A DNA stretch of 64,000 bases, taken from assembly GCA_016935315.1 (NCBI GenBank), contig JAFGRD010000133.1:20558-84557 (forward strand), given 5' to 3'. Position numbers and translations under genes: made by a program. Within the stretch, counting starts at the first letter, position 1; every line of letters begins with the position of its first letter. Origin of the DNA: Pirellulales bacterium. GTDB lineage: Bacteria > Planctomycetota > Planctomycetia > Pirellulales > Thermoguttaceae. Shown here one piece after another: positions 1 to 8,613 of this stretch. Under the pieces are notes generated by a model, which ran no database searches, was not told where the DNA came from, and saw only the letters and a list, made by a program, of their open reading frames with translations.

Positions 1-127
1 TTCAGCCATCCCTCGATAGTCCTATGCGGCTGCCGCGGACGGGGTCACGCGGACGATGCCCGGCGATTCCCGCAAACCGGACGATCTGAGCGTCGGCCGG
101 CGAGATCGGCTCGTGCCCAGCGCGATG

Positions 128-508
128 CTACGGCGCTTCGTCGTAGGCCTGGCGCTCGAAGGGATTGGCCCGATGGGGGTCCTTGCCCCGGATCCACAGA
201 ACGGCCGAGCAGAGCAAATACACCGGCACGAACAGCGGCCCCCAGAGTTCGTACTGGCGGACGTGGACCAACTCGTGCGCCCGCGAAACATCCAGCATCG
301 CAGCGCTGCGCCCCAGCACCGTGTGTCCGAGTGTCATGGCGACGGCGAACCGTGCGCCGGGCAAGCGTTCCATCAGCCAAGTCACGGCGCCGCCGTGGAA
401 CTCGATCACCCGCCCGCGTCTCTGCGCGTGCCCACCGGTGGCCAGCCCCAGCAGCCCGACCGACAATCCCAGCGCCGTCCAGGGCGACGCCCAGATGAGT
501 TTGCCCAC
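128..508 (-). CDS. Small membrane protein with a HEXXH motif
   Basis: Function unknown. The protein is about 126 residues if translation starts at the GTG at 506-508, just before the hydrophobic segment WASPWTALGLSVGLLGLATG. The reading frame stays open upstream to 724, but that part is cysteine-rich, unstructured and looks non-coding. The core has a HELVH motif (HEXXH, the zinc-binding signature of metallopeptidases) followed by a second hydrophobic stretch and a C-terminal ERQAYDEAP. The glutamate there could be a third ligand, but this is a guess. I recall similar short 'HELVHVRQYE' membrane proteins in planctomycetes without known activity. It is divergent from the sigma-54 activator gene. 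The coding call is good; the start and any peptidase role are uncertain. Confidence 0.6.
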   Translation of the reverse strand: MGKLIWASPWTALGLSVGLLGLATGGHAQRRGRVIEFHGGAVTWLMERLPGARFAVAMTLGHTVLGRSAAMLDVSRAHELVHVRQYELWGPLFVPVYLLCSAVLWIRGKDPHRANPFERQAYDEAP

Positions 509-855
509 AGTGACCAGTTTCTGCGTGCCGTTGGCAGTCACGAAATGCTCCCAGGGACTCGCAAAAGAACAAGTTGGACATACAGGAACGAGCAAGGACG
601 CGCAGCGGCCTCGCTCTTTCATCACACGCTGGCTGAAGATGTCTTTGGGTTTGGTGGCTCTCTCCCGATCAGAAGTTGCCCAAAAACCGACGTCTTCCCC
701 GTGTGCAGCGTCGATTGTACCCAACTTCTCCGCAAGTGTCAGGCAGTCGCCGCGGCCCGCGACCGGACGGGGTCGCCGCCGGTTTCCTCTCGACCCGCCG
801 GGCGCAACCGCCTAGAATGCCACAGCAGGATCGCCCCCCGTCATGGAGACTCCGC

Positions 856-2286
856 ATGAGCCAGGCCGCCGGCGAGAGCCCCGCCAAAGCCATTACCCGC
901 GAGGACCTGGAAGCCATCCTCGACAGCCTCGTCGAGGGCATCGTGACGCTTGACGACCGGCGGCAGGTGATCGGGATCAATCGGGCGGCCTGCGAAATCC
1001 TGGAGGTGGCCCGCGAGGACGCCTTGCAGGCCGACTGCCACGGCCTGTTGGGCGAGCAGTTCTGCGCAGCCGCCTCGGCGATTCGCGACTCGCTCCAGCG
1101 CGGCGAACCGGTGCGCAACGTCCTCTCGAATATGGAGACCCCCGCCGGCCAGGAAAGGGTGCTCAGCTTCAACACCAGCGTGCTCCGCGATCCGCAGGAC
1201 CGCGCCCGCGGAAGCGTCGTCGTCTTCCGCGACGTCAGCGAGCTGGTCGCACTGAAGGCCGACCTGGCCCGCCGCTACCGGCTGCACAACATCGTCGGCA
1301 AGAGCAAGCCGATGCAGGAGATCTTCCGCCTGATCGAAGAGGTGGCCGATTCGGAGGCCACGGTCCTGATCGAGGGCGAGAGCGGCACCGGCAAAGAGCT
1401 GGTTGCCCGGGCGATCCACCACCTCAGCTCGCGGGCCGACGGGCCGTTCGTGGCGGTCAACTGCTCGGCCCTGGCCGAAGGCGTTTTGGAAAGCGAGTTG
1501 TTCGGGCACGTCGCTGGGGCGTTCACCGGGGCGCTGCGCGACAAGCGCGGCCGCTTCGAGGCGGCCGCCGGCGGCACCATCTTCCTCGACGAAATCGGCG
1601 ATCTGGCGCCGGCCATCCAGATCAAGCTGCTGCGCGTGCTGCAGGAGCGAACCATCGAGCACGTCGGCGGCGAGCAGCCCATCCCCGTCGACATCCGCGT
1701 GATCGCCGCCACCCATCGCCCTCTGGCCGAGATGGTCGCCGAAGGCCGGTTTCGGCAGGACTTGTACTACCGGCTGCGGGTGGTGCCGATCGAGCTTCCG
1801 CCGCTGCGCCGGCGGCGCGACGATCTGCCGCTGCTGGCCCAACACTTCGTCGAACGGTTCCGCGAGGAAACCGGCCGCTCGATCGATTCGCTCAGCCCGG
1901 AGGCCATGACGCTGATGCTCGACTATCTCTGGCCGGGCAACGTCCGCGAGTTGGAGAACGCCATCGAGTACGCGTTCGTCAAGGCCCGCACCGGCCAGAT
2001 CGCTCCGGAACATCTGCCGCCGGAGTTTCGCCCCGCGGGGCCGGCCGACGGAAGACGCGCCACGGCGCCTGCCGAGGTGGCATTTGCGGCGGGTTGCGCG
2101 GCGGCGAGTTGCCAGACGGCCGCTCCGACGGCGGCTGCTCCGACGGCGGACGACCCCCAGGCGTTGCGAACGGTGCTGGCGGCTACCGGATGGAACATCG
2201 CCAAGGCCGCCCGACGACTGCGTATCAGCCGCACAACCCTCTACGAGCGGATCGCCCGATTCGAGCTTCAGCGGCCGGGCGACTGA
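856..2286 (+). CDS. Sigma-54 dependent transcriptional activator with PAS sensor domain
   Basis: A 476-residue enhancer-binding protein that would remodel sigma-54 RNA polymerase using ATP. The N-terminal ~130 residues form a PAS-type domain ([20 protein letters not shown] is its first strand region). Then comes an AAA+ domain with Walker A GESGTGKE, the sigma-54 contact loop GAFTGA, Walker [12 protein letters not shown] and the usual R-finger region. A proline/alanine linker leads to a C-terminal Fis-type helix-turn-helix ([20 protein letters not shown]). There is no receiver domain, so signal input is probably through the PAS domain. The frame is open from 676, but homology begins at the ATG at 856. 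No histidine kinase lies beside it. The family call is secure; the regulon and signal are unknown. Confidence 0.93.
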   Translation: MSQAAGESPAKAITREDLEAILDSLVEGIVTLDDRRQVIGINRAACEILEVAREDALQADCHGLLGEQFCAAASAIRDSLQRGEPVRNVLSNMETPAGQERVLSFNTSVLRDPQDRARGSVVVFRDVSELVALKADLARRYRLHNIVGKSKPMQEIFRLIEEVADSEATVLIEGESGTGKELVARAIHHLSSRADGPFVAVNCSALAEGVLESELFGHVAGAFTGALRDKRGRFEAAAGGTIFLDEIGDLAPAIQIKLLRVLQERTIEHVGGEQPIPVDIRVIAATHRPLAEMVAEGRFRQDLYYRLRVVPIELPPLRRRRDDLPLLAQHFVERFREETGRSIDSLSPEAMTLMLDYLWPGNVRELENAIEYAFVKARTGQIAPEHLPPEFRPAGPADGRRATAPAEVAFAAGCAAASCQTAAPTAAAPTADDPQALRTVLAATGWNIAKAARRLRISRTTLYERIARFELQRPGD

Positions 2287-2509
2287 CCTCCGCGGCTGGC
2301 AGATCGTCGACGCCATCGTCGCAAGGCGCTGGATGCACGGGGTGCTGAACACTTGCGTCCATTCTGGACATAAGCGCCTACTTGCCGTTGCCCCGCGCGG
2401 CCCGTGCGCGGCCCGTGGGCAGCCACGTATCTTCTTTATCCAGAACGTCTTACGCCAAACGGTGTGCTGAAACGCCAGATTTGGCGCGCCGGTTGCTAAG
2501 AAGTGAGTG

Positions 2510-2528
2510 CTTGATCCTTGGGATCAAG
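2510..2528. repeat. Short perfect hairpin upstream of thioredoxin-like gene
   Basis: CTTGATCC and GGATCAAG form an 8-bp perfect inverted repeat around a 3-base loop, about 55 bases before the start codon of the thioredoxin-like gene. It has no following T-run, so it is not an intrinsic terminator. It could be an operator or a structured 5' leader. The rest of the roughly 300-base gap 2287-2584 shows no gene. Confidence 0.35.
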
Positions 2529-2584
2529 GCATCAACTGAGAAGGACCTTCTCGACCATATCTCTATCGGAAGGAGAATGAAGCT

Positions 2585-3061
2585 ATGACAACCCTCGTAT
2601 TGGCCGCCGTCGTTCAGGCCACGGTACTGGCCGGGCCGGCGGATGACAGACCGATTGCCAAGGCGGACGCCAGGCCGGATGCGTTCACGCTGGCCAGCCA
2701 ACGGAGCATCAAAACTGGCCGCCCGCTGGTCGTGCTGCTGGGGGCCGATTGGTGCCCGGCCTGCAAGGTCATGAAAAAGACCACACTGCCGAAACTCGCC
2801 GAGGCGGGCGGGCTCAAAGACGTCGAGTTCGCCTACGTGGACGTGGACCGACAACGCCGACTGGCCGGCCGACTGATCCGCGGCAATTCGATTCCCCAAC
2901 TGATTCGCTTCGACAAGACCGAGAAGGGCTGGAAATCGCAGTATCTGATCGGGTCGCAGTCTGTCAAGAAAATCGCCGAATTCGTGGAGGTTTCCCCTCC
3001 CGACCCACCCATCCGGCTCAGTAGCTGGCTGCAGGAGACGTTTTTGCCGCCGAAGCGCTGA
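2585..3061 (+). CDS. Secreted thioredoxin-fold protein (CPAC)
   Basis: A 158-residue protein starting with an uncleaved or cleavable signal segment (MTTLVLAAVVQATVLAGPAD), so it probably works outside the cytoplasm. The thioredoxin-like domain carries the redox motif W-C-P-A-C at about residues 56-60 and a later SIPQLIRF stretch matching the cis-proline loop. The CxxC spacing suggests a disulphide reductase or isomerase role. An AAGGAG ribosome site precedes the ATG closely. The next gene in the same direction, 66 bases on, is a secreted coiled-coil protein, and the two may be cotranscribed. Substrate unknown. Confidence 0.85.
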   Translation: MTTLVLAAVVQATVLAGPADDRPIAKADARPDAFTLASQRSIKTGRPLVVLLGADWCPACKVMKKTTLPKLAEAGGLKDVEFAYVDVDRQRRLAGRLIRGNSIPQLIRFDKTEKGWKSQYLIGSQSVKKIAEFVEVSPPDPPIRLSSWLQETFLPPKR

Positions 3062-3127
3062 CCTCGGCGCTAGCGGGGAACTTTCCGGTCGACTGGATCG
3101 TCAAACCCTCGAAGGAGGAGTCTGACC

Positions 3128-4096
3128 ATGATCCAGCTCGAACGCCGATTTCCCGTTGTTATTACCTTCATCAGTCTGGCTTTGCTCGCGCCGGCGGTCT
3201 CCGGGGCGGCGGCCCAGGACCCGGCCGCCACCGACCGCCGGCTGGAGGCCATGCAGGCCGAAAACAACCTGCTGAAGGCCCGGCTGGCCGAGACCGAAGT
3301 CAAGCTGGCCCAGGTCATGCAGGCGACGGCCAAGCTGCAAGACGAGAGTGCTCAGATCCGCAAACAGCACGCCCAGATGCAACAGCTCACCGCCCAGTTG
3401 CAGGCCGAGCGCGACAAGAATCTCCAGTCGGTCGTGCAACTGACCAACCAATTGCACCAGGCGTTCGGCGAATTGAACCGCTTGAAGCTGGAAAACGCCC
3501 GGCTCGGCGCCCTGGTGCCGGAGGCCTTCCGCAAGGGCGTGGCGATCCAAGGCCTGGTCACCAACGTGGGCAAGGAAGGTCTGGTCGAGATCTCGATCGG
3601 CGCCGACGACGGGCTGCGTCAGGGGCACCGCCTGGTCGCCTATCGGGTCGCCGGCGACACGGTGACCCAACTGGGGCAGATCGAGGTCGTGCAAACCAGG
3701 CCGGACGGGGCGACGTGCCGGATCGATCCCGAACTGGCCAAGGGGCCGCTGCAGAAGGACGATCGCGTCGCGACCAGCGTCGCCCCCAAGGGCGCTGCGC
3801 CGCCGAGCCCGCCCAGCGTGGATGCATCCGGCACCGAGCCGCCGCCGAACCTGGTCGACGGCAGCGTGCTTTCGGTCGGTCAAGAGGGCGAGCTGGAGAT
3901 CTCTTTCGGCGCCGACGACGGGCTCCGGGCCAGGCAGCAGTTGGACGTCTACCGCGCGGTCGACGGCCAGGGCATCTACATCGGCCGTATCGAGGTGGTC
4001 CAGACATCCGCCAAGAAGTCGGTCTGCCGTATCGTACCCGAGTTCCGCAAGGACGCGATGCGCCCCGGCGACCGAGTCGTCTCGAAGATCGATTGA
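3128..4096 (+). CDS. Secreted coiled-coil protein with duplicated C-terminal beta domain
   Basis: A 322-residue protein with a signal peptide (hydrophobic VVITFISLALLAPAVSGAAA). A long heptad-rich coiled coil covers about residues 35-125 (EAMQAENNLLKARLAETEVK and onward). It ends in two copies of a ~75-residue beta-rich domain, about residues 140-217 and 246-322, each with the pattern 'EGxxEISxGADDGLR ... GxIEVVQT ... CRI ... GDRV'. An AAGGAGG ribosome site lies just upstream of the ATG. The repeat pattern recalls small beta-barrel modules found in planctomycete envelope proteins, but I cannot name the family. The architecture suggests a structural envelope protein. Confidence 0.8.
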   Translation: MIQLERRFPVVITFISLALLAPAVSGAAAQDPAATDRRLEAMQAENNLLKARLAETEVKLAQVMQATAKLQDESAQIRKQHAQMQQLTAQLQAERDKNLQSVVQLTNQLHQAFGELNRLKLENARLGALVPEAFRKGVAIQGLVTNVGKEGLVEISIGADDGLRQGHRLVAYRVAGDTVTQLGQIEVVQTRPDGATCRIDPELAKGPLQKDDRVATSVAPKGAAPPSPPSVDASGTEPPPNLVDGSVLSVGQEGELEISFGADDGLRARQQLDVYRAVDGQGIYIGRIEVVQTSAKKSVCRIVPEFRKDAMRPGDRVVSKID

Positions 4097-4128
4097 GCAA
4101 CTCATCACTCGAACGCTCCATTGCACGC

Positions 4129-4332
4129 TCAATCGAGGGCGTTCCCAATGGCATTCCAGCCGTCCATCGCTTCGAAGTACTGGAAGCACAAGAGGGCCGC
4201 GATCGTTGCAGCAACGAGGAACGTGCCTGCCGAAAGGCAAAGCCACTTCATCCGTCTGTTGATCAGCAGATGAACATTCCAGCCGAGAAGAAGAAAAGAG
4301 GCTAGTGTGGCGATGACCAGTGTTGGCATCAT
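4129..4332 (-). CDS. Small two-helix membrane protein
   Basis: A 67-residue protein beginning MMPTLVIATLASFLLLGW, with two hydrophobic helices separated by a short basic loop (LLINRRMKW). The start chosen is the first of two adjacent ATG codons at 4330-4332, preceded by GGAG. A longer frame upstream runs through the dispersed repeat at 4358-4461 and is not believed. No family recognised. Small size and isolation keep confidence moderate. Confidence 0.5.
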   Translation of the reverse strand: MMPTLVIATLASFLLLGWNVHLLINRRMKWLCLSAGTFLVAATIAALLCFQYFEAMDGWNAIGNALD

Positions 4333-4357
4333 AAGTGCTCCGCTCCATAAGGATGGT

Positions 4358-4461
4358 CTATTGATGTTTGCATTGTGAATGATCCAGGCCGACCAACGGG
4401 AGGCCGGGCAGGTCGGGCTCCCATTGGTCGCCCTCGCGCATTGAGTGTGCAAGCGTCAACA
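4358..4461. repeat. Dispersed intergenic repeat, copy A
   Basis: This ~104-base element matches 47603-47706 along its whole length and shares its first ~33 bases with the complement of 31707-31739. The head contains GTGAATGATCCAGGCC. A hairpin follows: arms 4390-4402 and 4418-4430 (13 bases, one mismatch) around a 15-base loop. Compared with copy B, one base pair in the stem changes from A-T to C-G on both sides. The mismatch here would be a G.U wobble in RNA made from the minus strand. Confidence 0.75.
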
Positions 4462-4525
4462 GAACGCCTCGCAAACGGCGTTTCGCGAGTCTCGAAGTCG
4501 CGCTCGAATGGCCGATTGATCGTTC

Positions 4526-4993
4526 CTAGTGCTTGTAGACCTCCTGCCCGATCTCGTGGACTCGCTTCTCGATCTGCGCTTCGTCGTCGGAGACAAGCAA
4601 CTCGTAGAGTTCTCGCACCTCGGTGGCATCGTGCCTCTCGATCCACCGGCGCTGGGTCTCGTGGTCGAGCCCCCAGACGGCTCCCGGACGCCCGTGTCCC
4701 AGAAGCATGGCCCCTCCCCAAAGGTTCCTTCCCGTTCCGGCGTAGTTCGTCCAGCGATGCACCAGGGCGCCCGGTTCCTGGGACTGGAGAAACTGCTCCA
4801 GCGGGGAACTCTCGTACCATTCGCCCGTCTTCAGGCCAAAAGGCCATTGGCGATAGCCCTTGCGAGAGCCGGTGTTCTCGCAGATATAAGCCCAGTCGCG
4901 ACAGACCTGAACGGCCGGCAGCACCCCGGCAACAACCACAACCGCCACCGCAGCCGTGATCAGCCAGCACTTCGTTCGTCGTTGCGGTGTCAT
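4526..4993 (-). CDS. Hypothetical membrane-anchored protein
   Basis: A 155-residue protein counted from the ATG at 4991-4993 (MTPQRRTKCW); an in-frame codon ten residues upstream is also possible. One N-terminal transmembrane segment (LITAAVAVVVVAGVLPAVQV) is followed by an extracytoplasmic or lumenal domain rich in tryptophan and tyrosine and a charged C terminus (DDEAQIEKRVHEIGQEVYK). No known domain recognised. It is isolated: its neighbours are the small membrane protein and repeat copy A on one side and the ABC transporter operon on the other. Confidence 0.6.
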   Translation of the reverse strand: MTPQRRTKCWLITAAVAVVVVAGVLPAVQVCRDWAYICENTGSRKGYRQWPFGLKTGEWYESSPLEQFLQSQEPGALVHRWTNYAGTGRNLWGGAMLLGHGRPGAVWGLDHETQRRWIERHDATEVRELYELLVSDDEAQIEKRVHEIGQEVYKH

Positions 4994-5050
4994 GTCGACC
5001 GAACGTAGGCGTCCAAGAACCAATTGTCAACCATCGCGCGGTATGAACGA

Positions 5051-6688
5051 CTACGGCGGTGTATCCGTGCTGACGTCGAAGCGGCGGTAGGCCCAGGCGA
5101 CACAGGGGACCATCGAAACGGCGATCGCGCCGAGAGTAAGCCACGCCGTCAATCCGGCCGCGGTCGCCGAGTCGCCGAATATCACGTAGGCCAGCATGCC
5201 GAGCCCCGCGGCCAGGCCGCCGCAGGCCGCCAGGATCAGAATCTTGGCGAGCATCTCCAACATCATCCGGCCGACGAACTGCAAATCGCCCGGACCGGCG
5301 GCCGCCATGCGCGATGGAAAGAGCAGAAACAGCAGGTTTTCCAGGCCGAACAGCAGCCAATTGAAGACCGGCGCGAAGGCCATCACGAGCAGCGCATAGG
5401 CCCGCAGATTGGGCACCAGGCAGGCCACGCCGCCGAGAATCAGCACGTGGATCAGCGTCATCATCAAGGCCGGGGCGACGAGTTGGCCGGCCGCGGTCGC
5501 CCGGCAGCCCAGCGGCAGCGACTTCAGCCAGTCCAGGTGATCGACGTCGCCGCGAAAATCGAACGGCAACATGCGCGCGAGGATCACGGTCAGAAACACG
5601 AGATTCCCGATGACGGGGGCCAGCAGCGAAGCGCCCGGCGTGGTTTCTCCCTGCCGGCCGAGGGTCATCAGCATCGGCCCGGCCGCGATGGCCATGATGA
5701 TCAGCAGAAACACCAGGCCTTTGGCGGTGCGTCCGGCGCCGATCAGTTGCCGCCGCGCGATCAGCCCCGCGCCGCCCAGACGCGGAAAGGGCGGCAGGTG
5801 CCATCGCGGGCGGCCCGCCGCGGCGGCCCAGGCCACGCCGCCGCGGCGGGCCCGCTGCGTGCGCTCGTAGAGCTTCGCGCTGACGGCCATGGCCGTCTCG
5901 ATGTAGTTCACGTCCAGTTTCATCACCAGCACCAGCAGCGCCGCGTCGACGGCCACCGCCAGCGTGCCCCAGACGAGCAGGTCCGGCACCAGGTGTTCCG
6001 CGGCCAGCGTGCGACCGAAGACCTCCAGCGGCGCCAGCACCCAGAAGCCGGGCGACTGGTGAAGCTGCCGGGCGAACTCCAGGAACCCCTTTTCGGAGCC
6101 CGCCGAAAAGACGTGCCATCCGGCCACCGCCGCCAGCGTCAACGCGACCAGCAGCACCAGCCGGCGAACGCGGGTGTAGGCGTGCTCGGCCGCCGTTTGG
6201 CTCAGCAGCAGCAAGGCCATGCTGAAGAGCTGGATGAACACGATCATCGTCAGGTAACCGACCAGCGCCGCAATCCAGAAGGTGGAATGGCGCAGAAACA
6301 CGGCCGAGAGCATCAGCGCCACCAGAACCGCCGCGGCCGCGCTGCCGGAAAGCTTGTAGGCCAGCAGCTCCCGCCGCGTGAAAGGGCCGCTGAAGAGGAA
6401 ATCGACCTCGGCCGGCGTGAAGTGCATGCTCTTCTCGTTGGCCGAGGTGACCACGTTCAGCAGGCACATGGCCAGCAGCGCCAGCGGCACGACCGCCCGA
6501 ACGGTCTGGGGGTCGGACCGCAGGTCCATGGCCGTCGCCATCGCCAGACTGGGGCCCAGCCACAACACGATCATGGCGGTGCCCATCAGGAAGAAGATCC
6601 CGCCGCGCAGGGTTTTCACGTTACGGAACACCCGCCGGCGGAAGCCCCGCAATCGCAACCTCAACAGCATTCTCAGCGCCCGGCTCAT
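5051..6688 (-). CDS. ABC-2 type transporter permease
   Basis: A 545-residue polytopic membrane protein with about ten to twelve hydrophobic segments in two halves, separated by a basic cytoplasmic loop (YERTQRARRGG). The start is the ATG at 6686-6688, only 11 bases past the stop of the ATPase gene, so the two are translated from one message. The layout (large two-part permease, ANEKSMHFTPAEVDFLFSGP after the second span) fits exporter-type permeases of unknown substrate found beside ABC-2 ATPases. Substrate cannot be read from the sequence. Confidence 0.85.
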   Translation of the reverse strand: MSRALRMLLRLRLRGFRRRVFRNVKTLRGGIFFLMGTAMIVLWLGPSLAMATAMDLRSDPQTVRAVVPLALLAMCLLNVVTSANEKSMHFTPAEVDFLFSGPFTRRELLAYKLSGSAAAAVLVALMLSAVFLRHSTFWIAALVGYLTMIVFIQLFSMALLLLSQTAAEHAYTRVRRLVLLVALTLAAVAGWHVFSAGSEKGFLEFARQLHQSPGFWVLAPLEVFGRTLAAEHLVPDLLVWGTLAVAVDAALLVLVMKLDVNYIETAMAVSAKLYERTQRARRGGVAWAAAAGRPRWHLPPFPRLGGAGLIARRQLIGAGRTAKGLVFLLIIMAIAAGPMLMTLGRQGETTPGASLLAPVIGNLVFLTVILARMLPFDFRGDVDHLDWLKSLPLGCRATAAGQLVAPALMMTLIHVLILGGVACLVPNLRAYALLVMAFAPVFNWLLFGLENLLFLLFPSRMAAAGPGDLQFVGRMMLEMLAKILILAACGGLAAGLGMLAYVIFGDSATAAGLTAWLTLGAIAVSMVPCVAWAYRRFDVSTDTPP

Positions 6689-6699
6689 GCGGCCATCCG

Positions 6700-7521
6700 T
6701 TACGGCGGTGCAAACGGGGATTTCCCCGGCGGCCCGTCGTCCGCCGGGGTCTGGGGATCGGGCCGGCTCGTGTCGCCGGGCTGGTCGCCGTGCCGGTTGT
6801 CGGCCTCGGTCGCCCGGAAGAAGATCTCCTCCAGCGAGGCGCTGCCGCTGAGGTCGGCGAAGGCCGCCCGGGCTTCGTCGATCCGCCCGAAGAACAACCG
6901 CTTGCCGCGGTCGAGGATCAGCAGGTGCGTGCAGATGTCTTCGACCAGGTCCAGCAAGTGGGAGCTGATCACCGTGGCCGTGCCGTTGTGGCTGCGGCCC
7001 ACGATCGAGTCCTTCATGGTGCGAATACCCCGCGGATCGAGTCCCGTCAGCGGTTCGTCGAACAGTACGGCTCCCGGGGAATGCAAATAGGCGCAGGCAA
7101 TGGCCACCTTCTGCCGCATGCCGCGCGAGAGCTCCTGAGCCAAGGTGTCTCGCTTCGGCGTCAGATCGAACCGCTCCAGCAACTCGGTCGCTTGCGGCGC
7201 GTAGTCGTCGACCCGGTAGGCCGCGGCGATGAACTCGAGATGCTCCCAGATGGTGAGCGTTTCGAAGAGTTTCGGATCGTCGGGCACGTAGGCCAGGTGG
7301 CGCTTGGCCGCGACCGGATCGGCCACCACGTCGCAGCCGGCTACGGCCAGCCGCCCGCGGGTGGGCGGGATGATGCCGGCCAGGGCGCGCAGCGTGGTCG
7401 TCTTGCCCGCCCCGTTGGGCCCGACCAGCCCCAGGATCTGGCCGGGCTGCACGTTGAAGCTCAAGCCGGCCACGGCCACCGTCTCGCGGTAGGTCTTGTG
7501 AAAATCGTCGACTTCGATCAA
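6700..7521 (-). CDS. ABC transporter ATP-binding protein
   Basis: A 273-residue ATPase of the ABC-2 / gliding-motility type. It has Walker A GPNGAGKTT near residue 35, signature LSRGMRQKVAIA, Walker B AVLFDEPLTGLD and the switch histidine in SSHLLDLVEDIC. It energises the permease encoded immediately downstream. The C-terminal ~40 residues are acidic and proline-rich without homology that I recognise. The start MIEVDDFHKTYRE fits the family's usual N terminus. Confidence 0.93.
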   Translation of the reverse strand: MIEVDDFHKTYRETVAVAGLSFNVQPGQILGLVGPNGAGKTTTLRALAGIIPPTRGRLAVAGCDVVADPVAAKRHLAYVPDDPKLFETLTIWEHLEFIAAAYRVDDYAPQATELLERFDLTPKRDTLAQELSRGMRQKVAIACAYLHSPGAVLFDEPLTGLDPRGIRTMKDSIVGRSHNGTATVISSHLLDLVEDICTHLLILDRGKRLFFGRIDEARAAFADLSGSASLEEIFFRATEADNRHGDQPGDTSRPDPQTPADDGPPGKSPFAPP

Positions 7522-7662
7522 GAGGGATGTCCCGTTGGAGAACCGATGGACGCGTCAGCCCCGACCCGAGCACGTGACTATAGCAGCCCGGGGCGGAAAA
7601 TCAATAGCCCGCCGCGGATCGCGAAGGGGCAGCGGACGCGTCGGCGCGATCCGTCGGCCGGA

Positions 7663-8520
7663 TCAGTGCCGCCGTTGGTCCAGCCAACCGATCAGATCGG
7701 CGAAGACCTGTGCCTTTTCCGGCTCGTGCAGCAGATCGTGGTAAAGGCCCTCGTAGCGAAGCAGCGTCTTGTCGCGCGAGCCGGCCAAGGCCTCCAGCCG
7801 GTCGGCCCCGGCCGGATCGACCACGCGATCGGCCGTGCCTTGCAGAATCAGCAACGGCGCACGGATCGCGCCGGCGCGCGTTGGTACCTTCGCGGCGGCG
7901 CGGAGGATCTCGGCGCCGATCCGCACGGGAAACCGATCGTGGAAGACCAGCGGGTCGTTGCGGAATTGGGCCACGACCTGCGGATCTCGCGAAAGCCATC
8001 CGGTCCCCATCCTCACAATCCGCAACCGTGGAAAGAGCCGGCCCAACCACTTGGCCACCCGCCGCAGGATGGGAAAGACGCCTCTGCCGACCTGCACGGC
8101 CGGGGCGCTGAGGACCAGGCCCCGCACGTCGCCCCGCCGCGCGGCGGCCCAGAGTGCCACGATCGTCCCGCCCATGCTGTGGCCGAACAAGAACAGCGGC
8201 TTGCCCGGTTGCCGCCGGCCGACCGCCTCGAGAAACACGTCCAGGTCGGCCAGGTACTCGTCGAACGAGCGGACGAAGACCGGTTCGCCTTGCGACCGGC
8301 CGTGCCCGCGCAAGTCCAACGCGTAGACGGCGTATCCCTCGCCACAGAGCCGCTCGCCCAGTTCCGTGTAGCGGCCGCCGTGCTCGGTGAATCCGTGGAG
8401 CGCGACGACCACGGCATCGGCCTGCGCCTCGGGCAGCCACGCCTGCTCGAACAGGGTCAGTCCGTCATGGGCGGGGAAGTGGTTTTCCTGGTGCAGCATC
8501 GCGGTCGTCCCGTTTGACAT
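7663..8520 (-). CDS. Alpha/beta hydrolase, monoacylglycerol-lipase-like
   Basis: A 285-residue serine hydrolase. The oxyanion region is VVVALHGFTEHGGRY. The nucleophile elbow is GHSMGG. The acid Asp lies in LILQGTADRVVDPAGADRL and the catalytic His in YEGLYHDLLHEPEK. This pattern (HGFTEHGGRY, DLRGHGRSQG) is that of the monoacylglycerol lipase / lysophospholipase family. No signal peptide, so cytoplasmic. It stands alone between the ABC operon and a divergent GH172 gene. Natural substrate unknown; an ester of a lipid is likely. Confidence 0.9.
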   Translation of the reverse strand: MSNGTTAMLHQENHFPAHDGLTLFEQAWLPEAQADAVVVALHGFTEHGGRYTELGERLCGEGYAVYALDLRGHGRSQGEPVFVRSFDEYLADLDVFLEAVGRRQPGKPLFLFGHSMGGTIVALWAAARRGDVRGLVLSAPAVQVGRGVFPILRRVAKWLGRLFPRLRIVRMGTGWLSRDPQVVAQFRNDPLVFHDRFPVRIGAEILRAAAKVPTRAGAIRAPLLILQGTADRVVDPAGADRLEALAGSRDKTLLRYEGLYHDLLHEPEKAQVFADLIGWLDQRRH

Positions 8521-8613
8521 CCGACCTGGCCTGCGTCACACTACAGCAGACGCGGTGACCATACAAGAGGGTCCCGGTTCCCGATTCAAGGACTCGTAAC
8601 GAGGTGTGCTACG

